From: Brevipalpus yothersi
Taxonomy: Eukaryota; Arthropoda; Arachnida; Trombidiformes; Tenuipalpidae
Assembly (NCBI GenBank): GCA_003956705.1
Contig: QZCP01000157.1
Coordinates: 221,171-285,170 of the forward strand
Reading direction: 5' to 3'
DNA: 64,000 bases
In this document: piece by piece, positions 11,385 through 22,318 of the stretch
Layout: the number at the start of each line of letters is the position of its first letter
How positions within the stretch are numbered: the first letter of the stretch is position 1
Translations under genes and position numbers: made by a program
Notes under the pieces: generated by a model
What the model was told of the DNA's origin: nothing
Seen by the model: only the letters and a program-made list of their open reading frames with translations
Databases searched by the model: none

Positions 11385-13430
11385 TTAGCTTCTCAAAGAT
11401 TCAGAGAAAACAATCTTGCTCCGATCCAGACTGGTCGATACTGAATGTGGTTTACTCTTAGTAGCTGCACTTGTTTTCGTTCTTGAAGCTGAGGATACAC
11501 TTTTTGATCCTATCGAAATCGAAGGTGAAGATGTATCTGCCGATCTTCTGGTTGATGAGGCTGCTGTTGATTTGGTGAATGATCCCATTTCTCCTCTTAT
11601 TTCGGAGAAAAAAGATGGTGAGTCCAATAGGCGCTTCTTTGAGCGATATTTAATTAAATAAAACACACAAACGCCTACAGAGATTATGGCTGTTATGAGA
11701 ACTGCTATGATGATTAGGAGCTGGATATTATCTGGTCTTGGAGGCCTCACAACAGGGATCGAGTCAATTCTCATGTCAAAGTTATACTTATCATTTTCGA
11801 TCACAAGAGAGGTTGTATTCCCTTTTCGAATATTTTCGACATCTTCCTTTGATTTGAGAAGGAAATGAACTCGTTCTTTTTCATATTTGAATGCATAAAC
11901 AGTTTTTCCATCAATAATATCCAGATATGCTCGCATGAATGAGTTAGCTAGAATCACACCTGAGAGTGTCACTTTAAGAATTGTTCCATTCGAAAATGCC
12001 GATGATCTGAACATATCCACTCTCTCAATACGAAGACAATCATGAATCTTTTCGGGGACATCATCATAGGAATTGGAGCATCGACCGTTTTCCCATTTAC
12101 AGGTGAAAGATGATTTACTACTGATCAAAGCACATCCGAAACAATCGTTCATCATATGGCAAGTCTTGATATGTTGATCATGGATGGAATCGTTGAATGA
12201 AAGATGCATTAACAAATTAGCATTGATGACCGAAATATACTTCAACGTATATTGTCGAGGTATTTCAATTGGGCAAAAGAATGGATGACCAATCATTGAA
12301 TCTGATGTGAAGCAATTCTTGTCAATGTTCCTGACCACATTCTCGAGAACTAGGTGGTAAAATCGATCACCATTTTTGACAAAGAAACTTGTGATATTTT
12401 TTGGATAATCACTGTTGAAAACATTGATACCCATTATTTCACGGTCAAATGTCACTGGAAAAGAAGATTCATAGACCGTAGTTAATTTCGACTCATTTCT
12501 ACTAGGGTTGCGATCCAGTTCGTCGATCGATAACGAGAATACATAGTGATTTCCAGATTTCCAATCATTGCATGCTAAGAATACCGAAGTACCAAATTGA
12601 TTGGATCTAGAGCAAGGAATGGATTTTCCAGGTCCAATCGTGACACCGCTTTTCAGCATAATTTTCGAGACTTTTTTTCTGGCTCTTTTTAAGAAGAGAG
12701 AGAAACATTAGCATGTGAAGATTAGCTGTGAATCTACTTACGTATCAAAAGCGAGCATAACAGGACCAGCGGTATCAGATGCATTTGATGTTTCGAAAAG
12801 GAAAATATTATCAGAAGTATCTGGCTTGACAAAATTCATCGAGTAAAATAAGCTGTTCTGAATTATCTCCTCAGGAGAGATAGCGATCCCATCCACCAAT
12901 CGAGTCCCACGCGAGTTTCTGTAGAAGTATTGCTTCCTAATTGGATCTCCTTTAGCAACGCATTCAGCAAGGATGAAGTAATAAAATTGATTGGCAGCGC
13001 TGAATCCATACCAGAGCCTTGGTGAGGTGGGTCCCTCTGAGCAATCAGGAAAGGCGAATCCAAGCGTTTGATTGATGCAATTGCTCTTGGGACAATCGTA
13101 CATTGGTAAAAAGTTTCGGCCTTTATCGACTCTTTCCCACACAACGAAATCTTCTGAATCTTCTGATCCAACAACTGAATGTTTTCCACATTCTTCGGGA
13201 CGAAGAGTGTGACCTTCCTCGATTTTATCAGGCATTTGAAATTTCTGGGTTGGCAACAGGACAATACATTTGTTCCCGTCTCTTTCCAAAATACCGAGCT
13301 TTGTGTGAGTCTCCATGATTGTTGTGATTGAAATTGGAAAGAAAACAAACACAAACACAAACAAAAATATACAATTAAAGATGAGAGAAACATAGAGAGG
13401 TTTATCAAGAAGGTCGCCCAGGGTTTTCAT
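11385..13430 (-). CDS. Plexin-like single-pass receptor paralogue C
   Basis: Exons 13430-12742 and 12684-11385 with a 57-nt phase-2 intron give 662 residues. An in-frame ATG at 13502 would add 24 residues shared with D, but the hydrophobic signal starts after M-K-T-L-G. Domain order is as in B: signal, Cys domain, sema-like stretch, PSI-like motif (C-H-M-M-N-D-C-F-G-C), IPT-like strands, one membrane span and a type-1 Ser/Thr tail. The tail ends early, at E-S-L-R-S followed by a TAA supplied by the neighbouring pseudogene sequence. The ectodomain carries a 290-base stretch identical to gene D (12074-12363), a likely conversion tract. Confidence 0.75.
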
Positions 13431-13502
13431 CACAAAGATATTGCTCTTCAAATAGAGACACTTTGAACCTAGATTACAAAATTCCAGACTTCCCCTTTGC
13501 AA

Positions 13503-14143
13503 ATACGAAAACAGCCTGTACTGTACCCATCCATTCTCAACAATGCTCTCAGGGTATGGATACTAATCTGATTTTTTTGAAACTGAATTTATCTACAATA
13601 GGAACCCATTGATAAATTCAACTGATTTCACCGCTCACGAAATGCGATGAATTGTTCTTGAATGATCTTCTCCAAATATCTCTTCAAGCCATATAACATT
13701 CGATCGAAATCTTCTAAAATGAATACGATCTCATAAGCAATCGGAAGTAGCTTCACTCATGACATGATCAAGACTCAGATTATCATCAGTCATGTGATGG
13801 GCCTCTAGCAATTTGGTGTGGCTTGAATAGCTTAACTAACTGAATGATCGTAATCAGTCAGCTCTTAATCAGAAATTAATCAAATGAGATCGAAAATTCA
13901 ACAGAGAAAATAATGTAAATGGTGAGTTAGATGATGAAAAAAAGGGAAGGTTCCAATGTTATATTTTAAAGTTTTTCCCTCGAAAATTAGTGCAACTTTT
14001 CCCAAAGCCAACGAAGTCGAAGAATAGAAGCCCCAATTAAATTGAATCTCCAAATCTAGTAGTAAACTATGAAACGTTCACACAACATGTTAAAGTCATC
14101 AAAAAGTTCAGAGATTCTAACATCTGTAAGATTGAAAATCGCT
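13503..14143. other. Repeated spacer upstream of gene C
   Basis: No gene. The whole stretch is a close copy of 16906-17541 and 19820-20430, sharing for example the GGAAGGTTCCAATGTTATAT block and a GCTTAACTAACTGAATGATC block. It probably holds the shared promoter of the C, D and E copies. Confidence 0.6.
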
Positions 14144-14503
14144 TCATTCTCCCGGGACAGTAGCTTTGGCTTCGCTCTTGGAACTATCTGCTAGATCAAT
14201 AGGTTTTTGTGACCATGATTTATTCTTCAGAGTCCAGAGTATGATACCAATCACTACCAAAGAAATAAAGATCACAATCAGAACGATAGAAACAATATCC
14301 AGACCTGCTTTCGGTTTGCTCTTATGCAAAGGAATTCTGGCCACCAACTGGGGATAAGCTTTGTGTACAATTACAAGAAAATTCAAGTCCAAATTCTTCT
14401 TGATCTCTTCTAGTTTCCCCGGAATAAAGTTGAATTTTACCCGCAAATCTTCAACTTCCATCGGCAATTCTTCTCGATCATAATTGAGATTAATGTGACT
14501 CAA
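14144..14503 (-). pseudogene. Duplicated 3' end of gene F (membrane span and tail only)
   Basis: Encodes the last about 105 codons of gene F (juxtamembrane helix, GLDIVSIVLIVIF span, tail ending A-T-V-P-G-E) almost unchanged. It lacks the signal, PSI motif and first exon. Similarity to F ends abruptly near 14480. It could still yield an open frame of 119 codons starting at 14503, but with no promoter or upstream domains. I read it as the left-behind edge of the duplication unit that also carries gene C. Confidence 0.8.
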
Positions 14504-14538
14504 TGCAATCTGTTCAATGCTTCAAAATCTAACGCATT

Positions 14539-14618
14539 TTTTTTCCTCACCAAATATTGGGTGAGGTCTGGGGTTTTCCAAGATTCACATAAGGATTTAG
14601 GTTTGAGTGAGGAAAAAA
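14539..14618. repeat. 80-bp segment with perfect 12-bp terminal inverted repeats
   Basis: TTTTTTCCTCAC at 14539-14550 and its exact reverse complement at 14607-14618. A second internal stem, CCTCACC/GGTGAGG, lies at 14545-14551 and 14560-14566. It sits in the non-conserved 14504-14710 stretch between the F relic and the sequence shared with 17600-17660. It may be a small nonautonomous element or chance in AT-rich DNA. Confidence 0.3.
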
Positions 14619-14805
14619 TAACCGAATTCCGAATGACTCAAGCAGATTTAATGTACCAATCTTCTACACATTGCTTGGAATTCTATTTTAAAGCTCCCAA
14701 TCCAAACAGAAGACCACAATGTTCAGGTGTATATTCATTGCTCCATGGGATCAACAAGAAGAAAAAAAACAAATTGTCCAATAATATTATGGAGTTCTTA
14801 GTGAT

Positions 14806-16833
14806 TCAGTGAGGATGCCCTTGCTTGAATCCAATTCCTGAATGTGAATATTTTTCAATCGTTGCTGATCCCTTCATTCTCAAAACTGTCGGAGCAGATA
14901 AGGGCTTTGTATATGACGATTCAGTTGCAGATCTCTGGGTTTCTGGGGTTAATGTTGAGCGTGAAGATGAATCCATCTCTCCTGGCTTTCGTCCGATATC
15001 GGAAAGGAACGATGGTGGATCTAATTTGGTTTTCTTTGTTCGATTGTAACGAATGAAATATGCAAGTATGCAAAGAGCAATTATGGCGGTTATGAGAACT
15101 GCTATGATGATGAGGAGTTGGATATTATCTGGTCTTGGAGACATTACAACAGGGATCAAGTCAATCCTCATGTCAAAGTTATACTTTTCATTTTCGATTA
15201 CAAGAGAGGTTGTATTCCCTTTTCGAATATTTTCGACATCTTCCTTCGATTTGAGAAGGAAATGAACTCGTTCTTTTTCATATTTGAATGCATAAACAGT
15301 TTTTCTATCAATAATATCCAGGTAGGCTCGCATGAATGAGTTAGTTAGAATCACACCTGAGAGTGTCACTTTCAGAATTGTTCCATTCAAAAATGCCGAT
15401 GATCTGAACATATCCACTCTCTCAGTGCTAAGACAATCATAATTCTTTCCGGGGACATCATCATAAAAACTGGAGCATCGACCGTTTTCCCATTTACAGG
15501 TGAAAGATGATTTACTACTGATCAAAGCACATCCGAAACAATCGTTCATCATATGGCAAGTCTTGATATGTTGATCATGGATGGAATCGTTGAATGAAAG
15601 ATGCATTAACAAATTAGCATTGATGACCGAAATATACTTCAACGTATATTGTCGAGGTATTTCAATTGGGCAAAAGAATGGATGACCAATCATTGAATCT
15701 GATGTGAAGCAATTCTTGTCAATGTTCCTGACCACATTCTCGAGAACTAGGTGGTAAAATTTATCATCGTTTTTAACAAAGAAACTTGTGATATTTTTCG
15801 GATAATCACTCTTGAAAACATTGATACCCATTATTTCACGGTCACATGTCACTGGAAAAGACGAATCATAGACCGTAGTTAATTTCGACTCATTTCTACT
15901 AGGATTGCGATCCAGCTCATCGATTGACACCAAAAACACGTAATAATTTTTCGATTTCCAATCATTGCATGCTAAGAATACCGAAGCACCAAATTGATTG
16001 GACCTTGAGCAAGGAATTGACTTATCAGCTCCAATCGTGATATCGCTTTTCAGCTTGATTTTTGAGACCCATTCATCGACTCTTTTCAAGAAGAGAGAGA
16101 AACATTAGCTTGAGAAGATCAGTTGTCAATCTGCTCACGTATTGAAAGCAAGCATAACAGGACCAGCGGTATCAGATAAATTTGATGTTTCGAAAAGGAA
16201 AATATTATCAGAAGTATCTGGCTTGACAAAATTCATCGAGTAAATTAAGCTGTTCTGAATTATCTCCTCAGGAAAGATAGCAATCCCATCAACCGATCCA
16301 TCCCCACGCAGGTTTCTATAGAAGTATTGCTTCCTAATTGGATCTCCTTTAGCAACGCATTCAACAAGGAAAAAGTAATAAAATTGATTGGCAGCGCTGA
16401 ATCCATACCAGAGCCTTGGTGAAGGGGCTCCTTTTAAGCACTTAGGAAAAAAAGGTGCAAATTCAAGCGTTCCATTGATGCAATTGCTCTTGGGACAATC
16501 GTATATTGGTAAAAAGTCTTGGCCTTTATCGACTCTCTCCCATGCAAGGAAATCTTCTGAATTTCCTGACCCAAGAACTGAATGTTTTCCACATTTTTCG
16601 GGAAGAAGAGTGTGACCCAACTCGATTTCATCAGGCATTTGAAATTTTTTGGTTGGCAACAGGACAATACATTTGTTCCCGTTTCTCTCCAAAATACCAA
16701 GCATTGTGTGAGTCTCCATGATTGTTGTGATTGAAATTGGAAAGAAAACAAACACAAACACAAACAAAAGTATACAATTCAAGATAAGAGAAAAATAGGG
16801 AGGTTTATCAAAAATATAGCCTAGGGTTTTCAT
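14806..16833 (-). CDS. Plexin-like single-pass receptor paralogue D (frameshifted tail end)
   Basis: Exons 16833-16139 and 16081-14806 with a 57-nt phase-2 intron give 656 residues; an in-frame ATG at 16905 adds 24. Domains as in C, and the ectodomain is nearly the same protein. The cytoplasmic tail is type 2 (S-F-L-S-D-I-G-R-K-P-G-E-M-D block), unlike C. Relative to gene E an 8-base deletion near 14838 shifts the last codons, so the tail ends G-I-G-F-K-Q-G-H-P-H instead of the usual E-S-L-S-T-P. All upstream domains are intact, so the gene may still work. Confidence 0.75.
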
Positions 16834-16905
16834 CACAAAGATATCGCTCTTCAAATAGAGACACTTTGAACCTAGATTACAAAATTCCAGACTTCCCCTT
16901 TGCAA

Positions 16906-17541
16906 ATACGAAAACAGCCTGTACTGTACCCATCCATTCTCAACAATGCTCTCAGGGTATGGATACTAAACTGATTTTTTTGAAACTGAATATATCTACA
17001 ATAGGAACCCATCGATAACTGATTTCACCGCTCACGAAATGCGATGAATTGTTCTTGAATGATCTTCTCCAAATATCTCTTCAAGCCATATAACATTCGA
17101 TCGAAATTTCCTAAAATGAATACGATCTCAATAGCAATCGGAAGTAGCTTCACTTATGACATGATCAAGACTCAGATTATAATCAGTCATGTGATGGGCC
17201 TCTAGCAATTTGGTGTGGCTTGAATAGCTTAACTAACTGAATGATCGTAATCAGTCAACTTGTCAATCAGAAATTAATCAAATGAGACCGAAAATTCAAC
17301 AGAGAAAATAATGTAAATGATGAATTAGATGATGAAAAAAAGGGAAGGTTCCAATGTTATATTTTAAAGTTTTTCCCTCGAAAATTAGTGCAACTTTTCC
17401 CAAAGCCAACGAAATCGAAGAATAGAAGCCCCAATTAAATTGAATCTCCAAATCTAGGAGTAGACTATGAAACATTTCACTCAACATGTTATAGTCACAA
17501 AAAGTTCAGAGATTCTAACATATGTAAGATTGAAAATCGCT
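16906..17541. other. Repeated spacer upstream of gene D
   Basis: No gene. Near copy of 13503-14143 and 19820-20430, including the conserved GCTTAACTAACTGAATGATC block at 17227. Confidence 0.6.
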
Positions 17542-17600
17542 TCATTCTCTCGGGACAGTTGCTTTGGCTTCGCTCTTGGAACTATCTGCTAGATCGATAC
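17542..17600 (-). pseudogene. Short relic of the gene F 3' end, upstream of gene D
   Basis: The last about 55 bases of gene F coding sequence, including its stop codon position, cut off at CTAGATCGATA. It is joined directly to sequence that also follows the longer F relic upstream of gene C (compare 17601-17660 with 14710-14770). Confidence 0.75.
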
Positions 17601-17681
17601 AACAAAGACCACAATGTTTAGGTGTATATTCATTGCTCCAAGGGATTAACAAGAAGAATAAAAACAAATTGTCCAATAATA

Positions 17682-19741
17682 TTATGGAGTTGATAGTGAT
17701 TCAGTGAAGATACCCTTGCTTGAATCCAATTCCTTTTTAGCTGAATGTGAATATTTTTCAATCGTTGCTGATCCCTTCATTCTCAAAACTGTCGGAGCAG
17801 ATAAGGGCTTTGTAGATGACGATTCAGTTGCAGATCTCTGGGTTTCTAAGGTTGATGTTGAGCGTGAAGATGAATCCAAATCTCCTGGCCTTCGTCCGAT
17901 ATCGGAAAGGAACGATAGTGGATCTAATTTGAAGTTGGTTTTCTTTGTTTGATTGAGATGAATGAGATAGGCAAGCATGCAAAGAGCAATTATGGCTGTT
18001 ATGAGAACTGCCATGATGATTAGGAGTTGGATATTATCTGGTCTTGGAGGCCTTACAACAGGGATCCAGTCAATCCTCATGTTAAAGTTATACTTATCAT
18101 TCTCGATCACAAGAGAGGTTGTATTGCCTTTTCGAATATTTTCAACATCTTTCTCTGATTTGAGAAGGAAATGAACTCGTTCTTCTTCATACTTGAATGC
18201 ATAAACAGTTTTTCTATCAATAATATCCAGATATGCTCGCATGAATGAATTAGTTAGAATCACACCTGAGAGTGTCACATTCAGAATTGTTCCATTCAAA
18301 AATGCCGATGATCTGAACATATCCACTCTCTCAATGCTAAGACAATCATGAATCTTTCCGGGGACATCATCATATGAATTGGAGCATCGACCGTTCTCCC
18401 ATTTACAGGTGAAAGATGATTTACTGCTGATCAAAGCACATCCGAAACAATCGTTCATCATATGGCAAGTCTTGATATGTTGATCATGGATGGAATCGTT
18501 GAATGAAAGATGCATCAACAAATTAGCATTGATGACCGAAATATACTTCAACGTATATTGTCGAGGTATTTCAATTGGGCAAAAGAATGGATGACCAATC
18601 ATTGAATCTGATGTGAAGCAATTCTTGTCAATGTTTCTGACCACATTCTCGAGAACTAGGTGGTAAAATTTATCATCGTTTTTAACAAAGAAACTTGTGA
18701 TATTTTTTGGATAATCACTGTTGAAAACATTGATACCCATTATTTCACGGTCAAATGTCACTGGAAAAGACGAATCATAGACCGTTGTTAATTTCGACTC
18801 ATTTCTACTAGGTTTGCGATCCAGCTCATCGATGGACACCATAAACACGTAATAATTTTTCGATTTCCAATCATTGCATGCTAAGAATACCGAAGCACCA
18901 AATTGGTTGGATCTAGAGCAGGGAATTGACTTATCAGCTCCAATCGTGATATTGCTTTTCAGCTTAATTTTTGAGACCTTTCCTTTGACTCTTTTAAAGA
19001 AGAGAGAGAACATTAGCTTGTGGAGATTAGTTGTCAATTTGCTTACGTCTCGAGAGCAAGCATAACAGGACCAGCGGTATCAGATACATTTGATGTTTCG
19101 AAAAGGAAAATATTATCAGAAGTATCTGGCTTGACCGAATTCATCGAGTAAAATAAGCTGTTCTGAATTATCTCCTCAGGAGAGATAGCGATCCCATCCA
19201 CCGATCGAGTCCCACGTGGATTTCTGTAGAAGTATTGCTTCTTAGTTGGATCTCCTTTAGCAATGCATTCAGCAAGGATGAAGAATTCAATTTGATTGGC
19301 AGCGCTGAATCCATACCAAAGCCTTGGTAGAGTGGGTCCCTTTAAGCAATCAGGAAATGAAGGTACGAATTCAAGCATTAGATTGATGCAATTGCTCTTC
19401 GAACATTCGTATATTGGTAAAATGTCTCGTGCTTCATCAACTCTTTCCCACGCAACAAAATCTTTTGAATCTTTTGATGCGACAACTGAATGTTTTCCAC
19501 ATTCTTCGGGAAGAAGAGTATGACCTTCCCCGATTCTATCAGGCATTTGGAATTTTTCGGTTGGCAACAGGACAATACATTTGTTCCCGTCTCTTTCCAA
19601 AATACCAAGCTTTGTGTGAGTCTCCATGATTGTTGTAATTGAAATTGGAAAGAAAACAAACACAAACACAAACAAAAATATACAATTCAAGATGAGAGAG
19701 AAATAGAGAGGTTTATCAAGAAGGTAGCCTAGGGTTTTCAT
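17682..19741 (-). CDS. Plexin-like single-pass receptor paralogue E
   Basis: Exons 19741-19047 and 18990-17682 with a 56-nt phase-2 intron give 667 residues; an in-frame ATG at 19819 adds 26. This is the most complete example of the array type with tail type 2: signal, Cys domain (EEC, CxxxxC, FxxC, ExxC), sema-like stretch, PSI-like motif, IPT-like strands, one membrane span (near 550-575), and a tail with an S-F-L-S-D-I-G-R-R-P-G block that ends E-S-L-S-T-P. A run of 96 residues across the PSI region is identical in C, D and E. Confidence 0.75.
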
Positions 19742-19819
19742 CACAAAGATATCGCTCTCCAAATACAGACACTTTGAATCTAGATTACAAAGTTCGAAAA
19801 CAGCCTGTACTGTAGCCAT

Positions 19820-20430
19820 CCATCCTCAACAATGCTCCCAATGAATGGATACTAAATTCATTTTTTTTGAAACTGAATATATCTACAATAGGAACCCATT
19901 GATAAATTCAACTGATTTCACCGCTCAAAAGATGCGATGAATTGTTCTTGAATGATCTTCTTCAAATATCTCTTCAAGCCATATAACATTCGATCGAATT
20001 CTTCTAAAATGAATACGATCTCATAAGCAATCGGAAAAAGCTTCACTCATGACATGATCAAGACTCAGATTATCATCAGTCATGTGATGGGCCTCTAGCA
20101 ATTTGGTGTGGCTTGAATAGCTTAACTAACTGAATGATCATTATCAGTCAACTTGTCATGCAGAAATTAATCAAATGAGACCGAAAATTCAACGAAGAAA
20201 AAAGTGTAAATAATGAATCAGATGATTAAAAAAAGGGAAGGTTCCAATGTTATATTTTAAATTTTTTCCTCGAAAATTAGTGAAATTTTTCCCAAAGCCA
20301 ACGAAGTCGAAGAATAGAAGCCCCAATTAAATTGAATCCCCAAATCTAGTAAACTATGAAACATTTCACACAACATGTTATAGTCACAAAAAGTTCAGAG
20401 ATTCTAACATATGTAAGATTAAAAATCGCT
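19820..20430. other. Repeated spacer upstream of gene E
   Basis: No gene. Third close copy of the spacer seen at 13503-14143 and 16906-17541. Here it joins gene E to an intact gene F, so this is probably the ancestral arrangement from which the other units were copied. Confidence 0.6.
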
Positions 20431-22318
20431 TCATTCTCTCGGGGCAGTTGCTTTGGCTTTGCTCTTGGAACTATCTGCTAGATCAATAGGTTTTTGTGAC
20501 CATGATTTATTCTTCAGAGTCCAGAGTATGATACCAATTACTACCAAAGAAATAAAGATCACAATCAGAACGATAGAAACAATATCCAGACCTGCTTTCG
20601 GTTTGCTCTTATGCAAAGGAATTCTGGCCACCAACTGGGGATAAGCTTTGTGCACAATGACAAGAAAATTCAAGTCCAAATTCTTCTTGATCTCTTCTAG
20701 CTTTTCCGGAATAAAGTTGAATTTTACCCGCACATCTTCAACCTCTATCGGCGAGATAAGTTCATTGTAATGAGTTAATAGGTTTGTTTTCATGTCAGCA
20801 TTAGTGAATCGGACACCAATCACCTTCACTGTCAAGTTAGAAGAATCATCGGATGATGTTGAATTTTGATAATCTATTCTATCAATGAAAATGCAATCAT
20901 TAATGCTTCCAGATGACTCTATTGAAGAGATGCCACAGCGATCTACATTCCATGTGCAGTTGTAGATATTGGCTTTGCTCAGAAGAATACAACCAAAACA
21001 GTCATTCATCAGAAAGCACATTTCGATTTGTTCATAATAGTGTAGACCTTTGAATGAAGTGTGCATCCAGAGACTGTCATTCATGATGGAAACATATTCT
21101 AGAGAGTGTGATTCGGGTACATAAATTAAACACAGAATAGGATTACCAACCAGTGTTTCTGGGGTGTAACAGTTCTCTGGTAATTTAGGTACATCATCAT
21201 TCCCCAAAATGAGAAGGTGCCAAGGTTCCCCACCTGAATGAACTATGAAACCTGTCAAGTTTTTAGGATATGTGATTGTGAATACATTGATCCCAACCAA
21301 GTACTGATCAAATGATATCGGAGTTGTAGCAGATTGATACACCGTATTGACTGCCGTCTCATCCTTATCTGGATTTTGATCCATTTCATGGATTGAAATT
21401 GAGAACAGATAATCAATCTTCAACTCACCACCACAAGATAAATAAACAAGATCATCATACTGGTTGGATCTAAAGCAAGGAACTGATAACACATCAGCTG
21501 GAATTTTTAACTGGGTTTTTATGACGATTTTGGTAACATTCTGTGTTCGTCTGGGAAAAAGAAAAAGTAAATATTACAAGATTGAAATGCCAATCATTTG
21601 AATGTCCTTACAAATCAAATGCTAACAAGTTAGCTTCAGTAATATAATCAGTCAATTTTGAGTTCTCGAATTCATAAACTCTTTCTACTTTCGATCTATC
21701 AGCAGTGTAAAACATACTTCCTGGGGTACGATCTTTTGGATCAATAGCTGGATCCTTGATCTGAAAACTTTGTGACTGGGTATAAAAAAAATACCGAATT
21801 GTTACATTATTTCCATTATCTTCTTTGCATTTGATTAGACCTAAAACACCAACAGTTTCATCATCCAGATATTCGAACCAAACGTCGGCGATCTGGCCTC
21901 TACAATCTGGAAATATCAATTTGAAATCATAGCTGCTCGTGGTACATTTCTCATCTGTACACCTATAACCTTCTATGAACTTCCATCTCCAAAGCCAGAC
22001 GATAAATTCTCTTCCAGACTTCAGTTCATTGACAAGATACCTATGACATTCATCAGAACGAGGAGGCTTGCTTCCATTGGTCAACAGATGATATGGGAAT
22101 GTTAAATAACGATATGGTAGAAGAATTATGCACTTTTCACCATCGTTTACCATCCTTCCAGTATCAGCAAAACTTTTTAAGAAAGACTTGATTGGGCTGG
22201 GAAATATGGATACCAGAAAAATTAATACGTTGTTCGAGTGGGCCAAATCTGTGGAAATTTTTCCACTAATACATGATAATATCATGAGTAGAATATAAGT
22301 CAAGATATAGTTATTCAT
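20431..22318 (-). CDS. Plexin-like single-pass receptor paralogue F (divergent)
   Basis: Exons 22318-21612 and 21550-20431 with a 61-nt intron in the same phase 2 give 608 residues. Signal-like N-terminus (ILTYILLMILSCIS), an N-terminal domain with the family K-C-I-I-L-L-P motif, sema-like stretch with V-P-C-F-R-S-N-Q, PSI-like motif C-F-L-M-N-D-C-F-G-C ending T-W-N-V-D-R-C, IPT-like L-T-V-K-V-I-G-V strand, and one span (about 555-578). Its short basic tail (about 30 residues) has no similarity to tail types 1 or 2. Its 3' end is the source of three relics elsewhere in the array. Confidence 0.75.
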
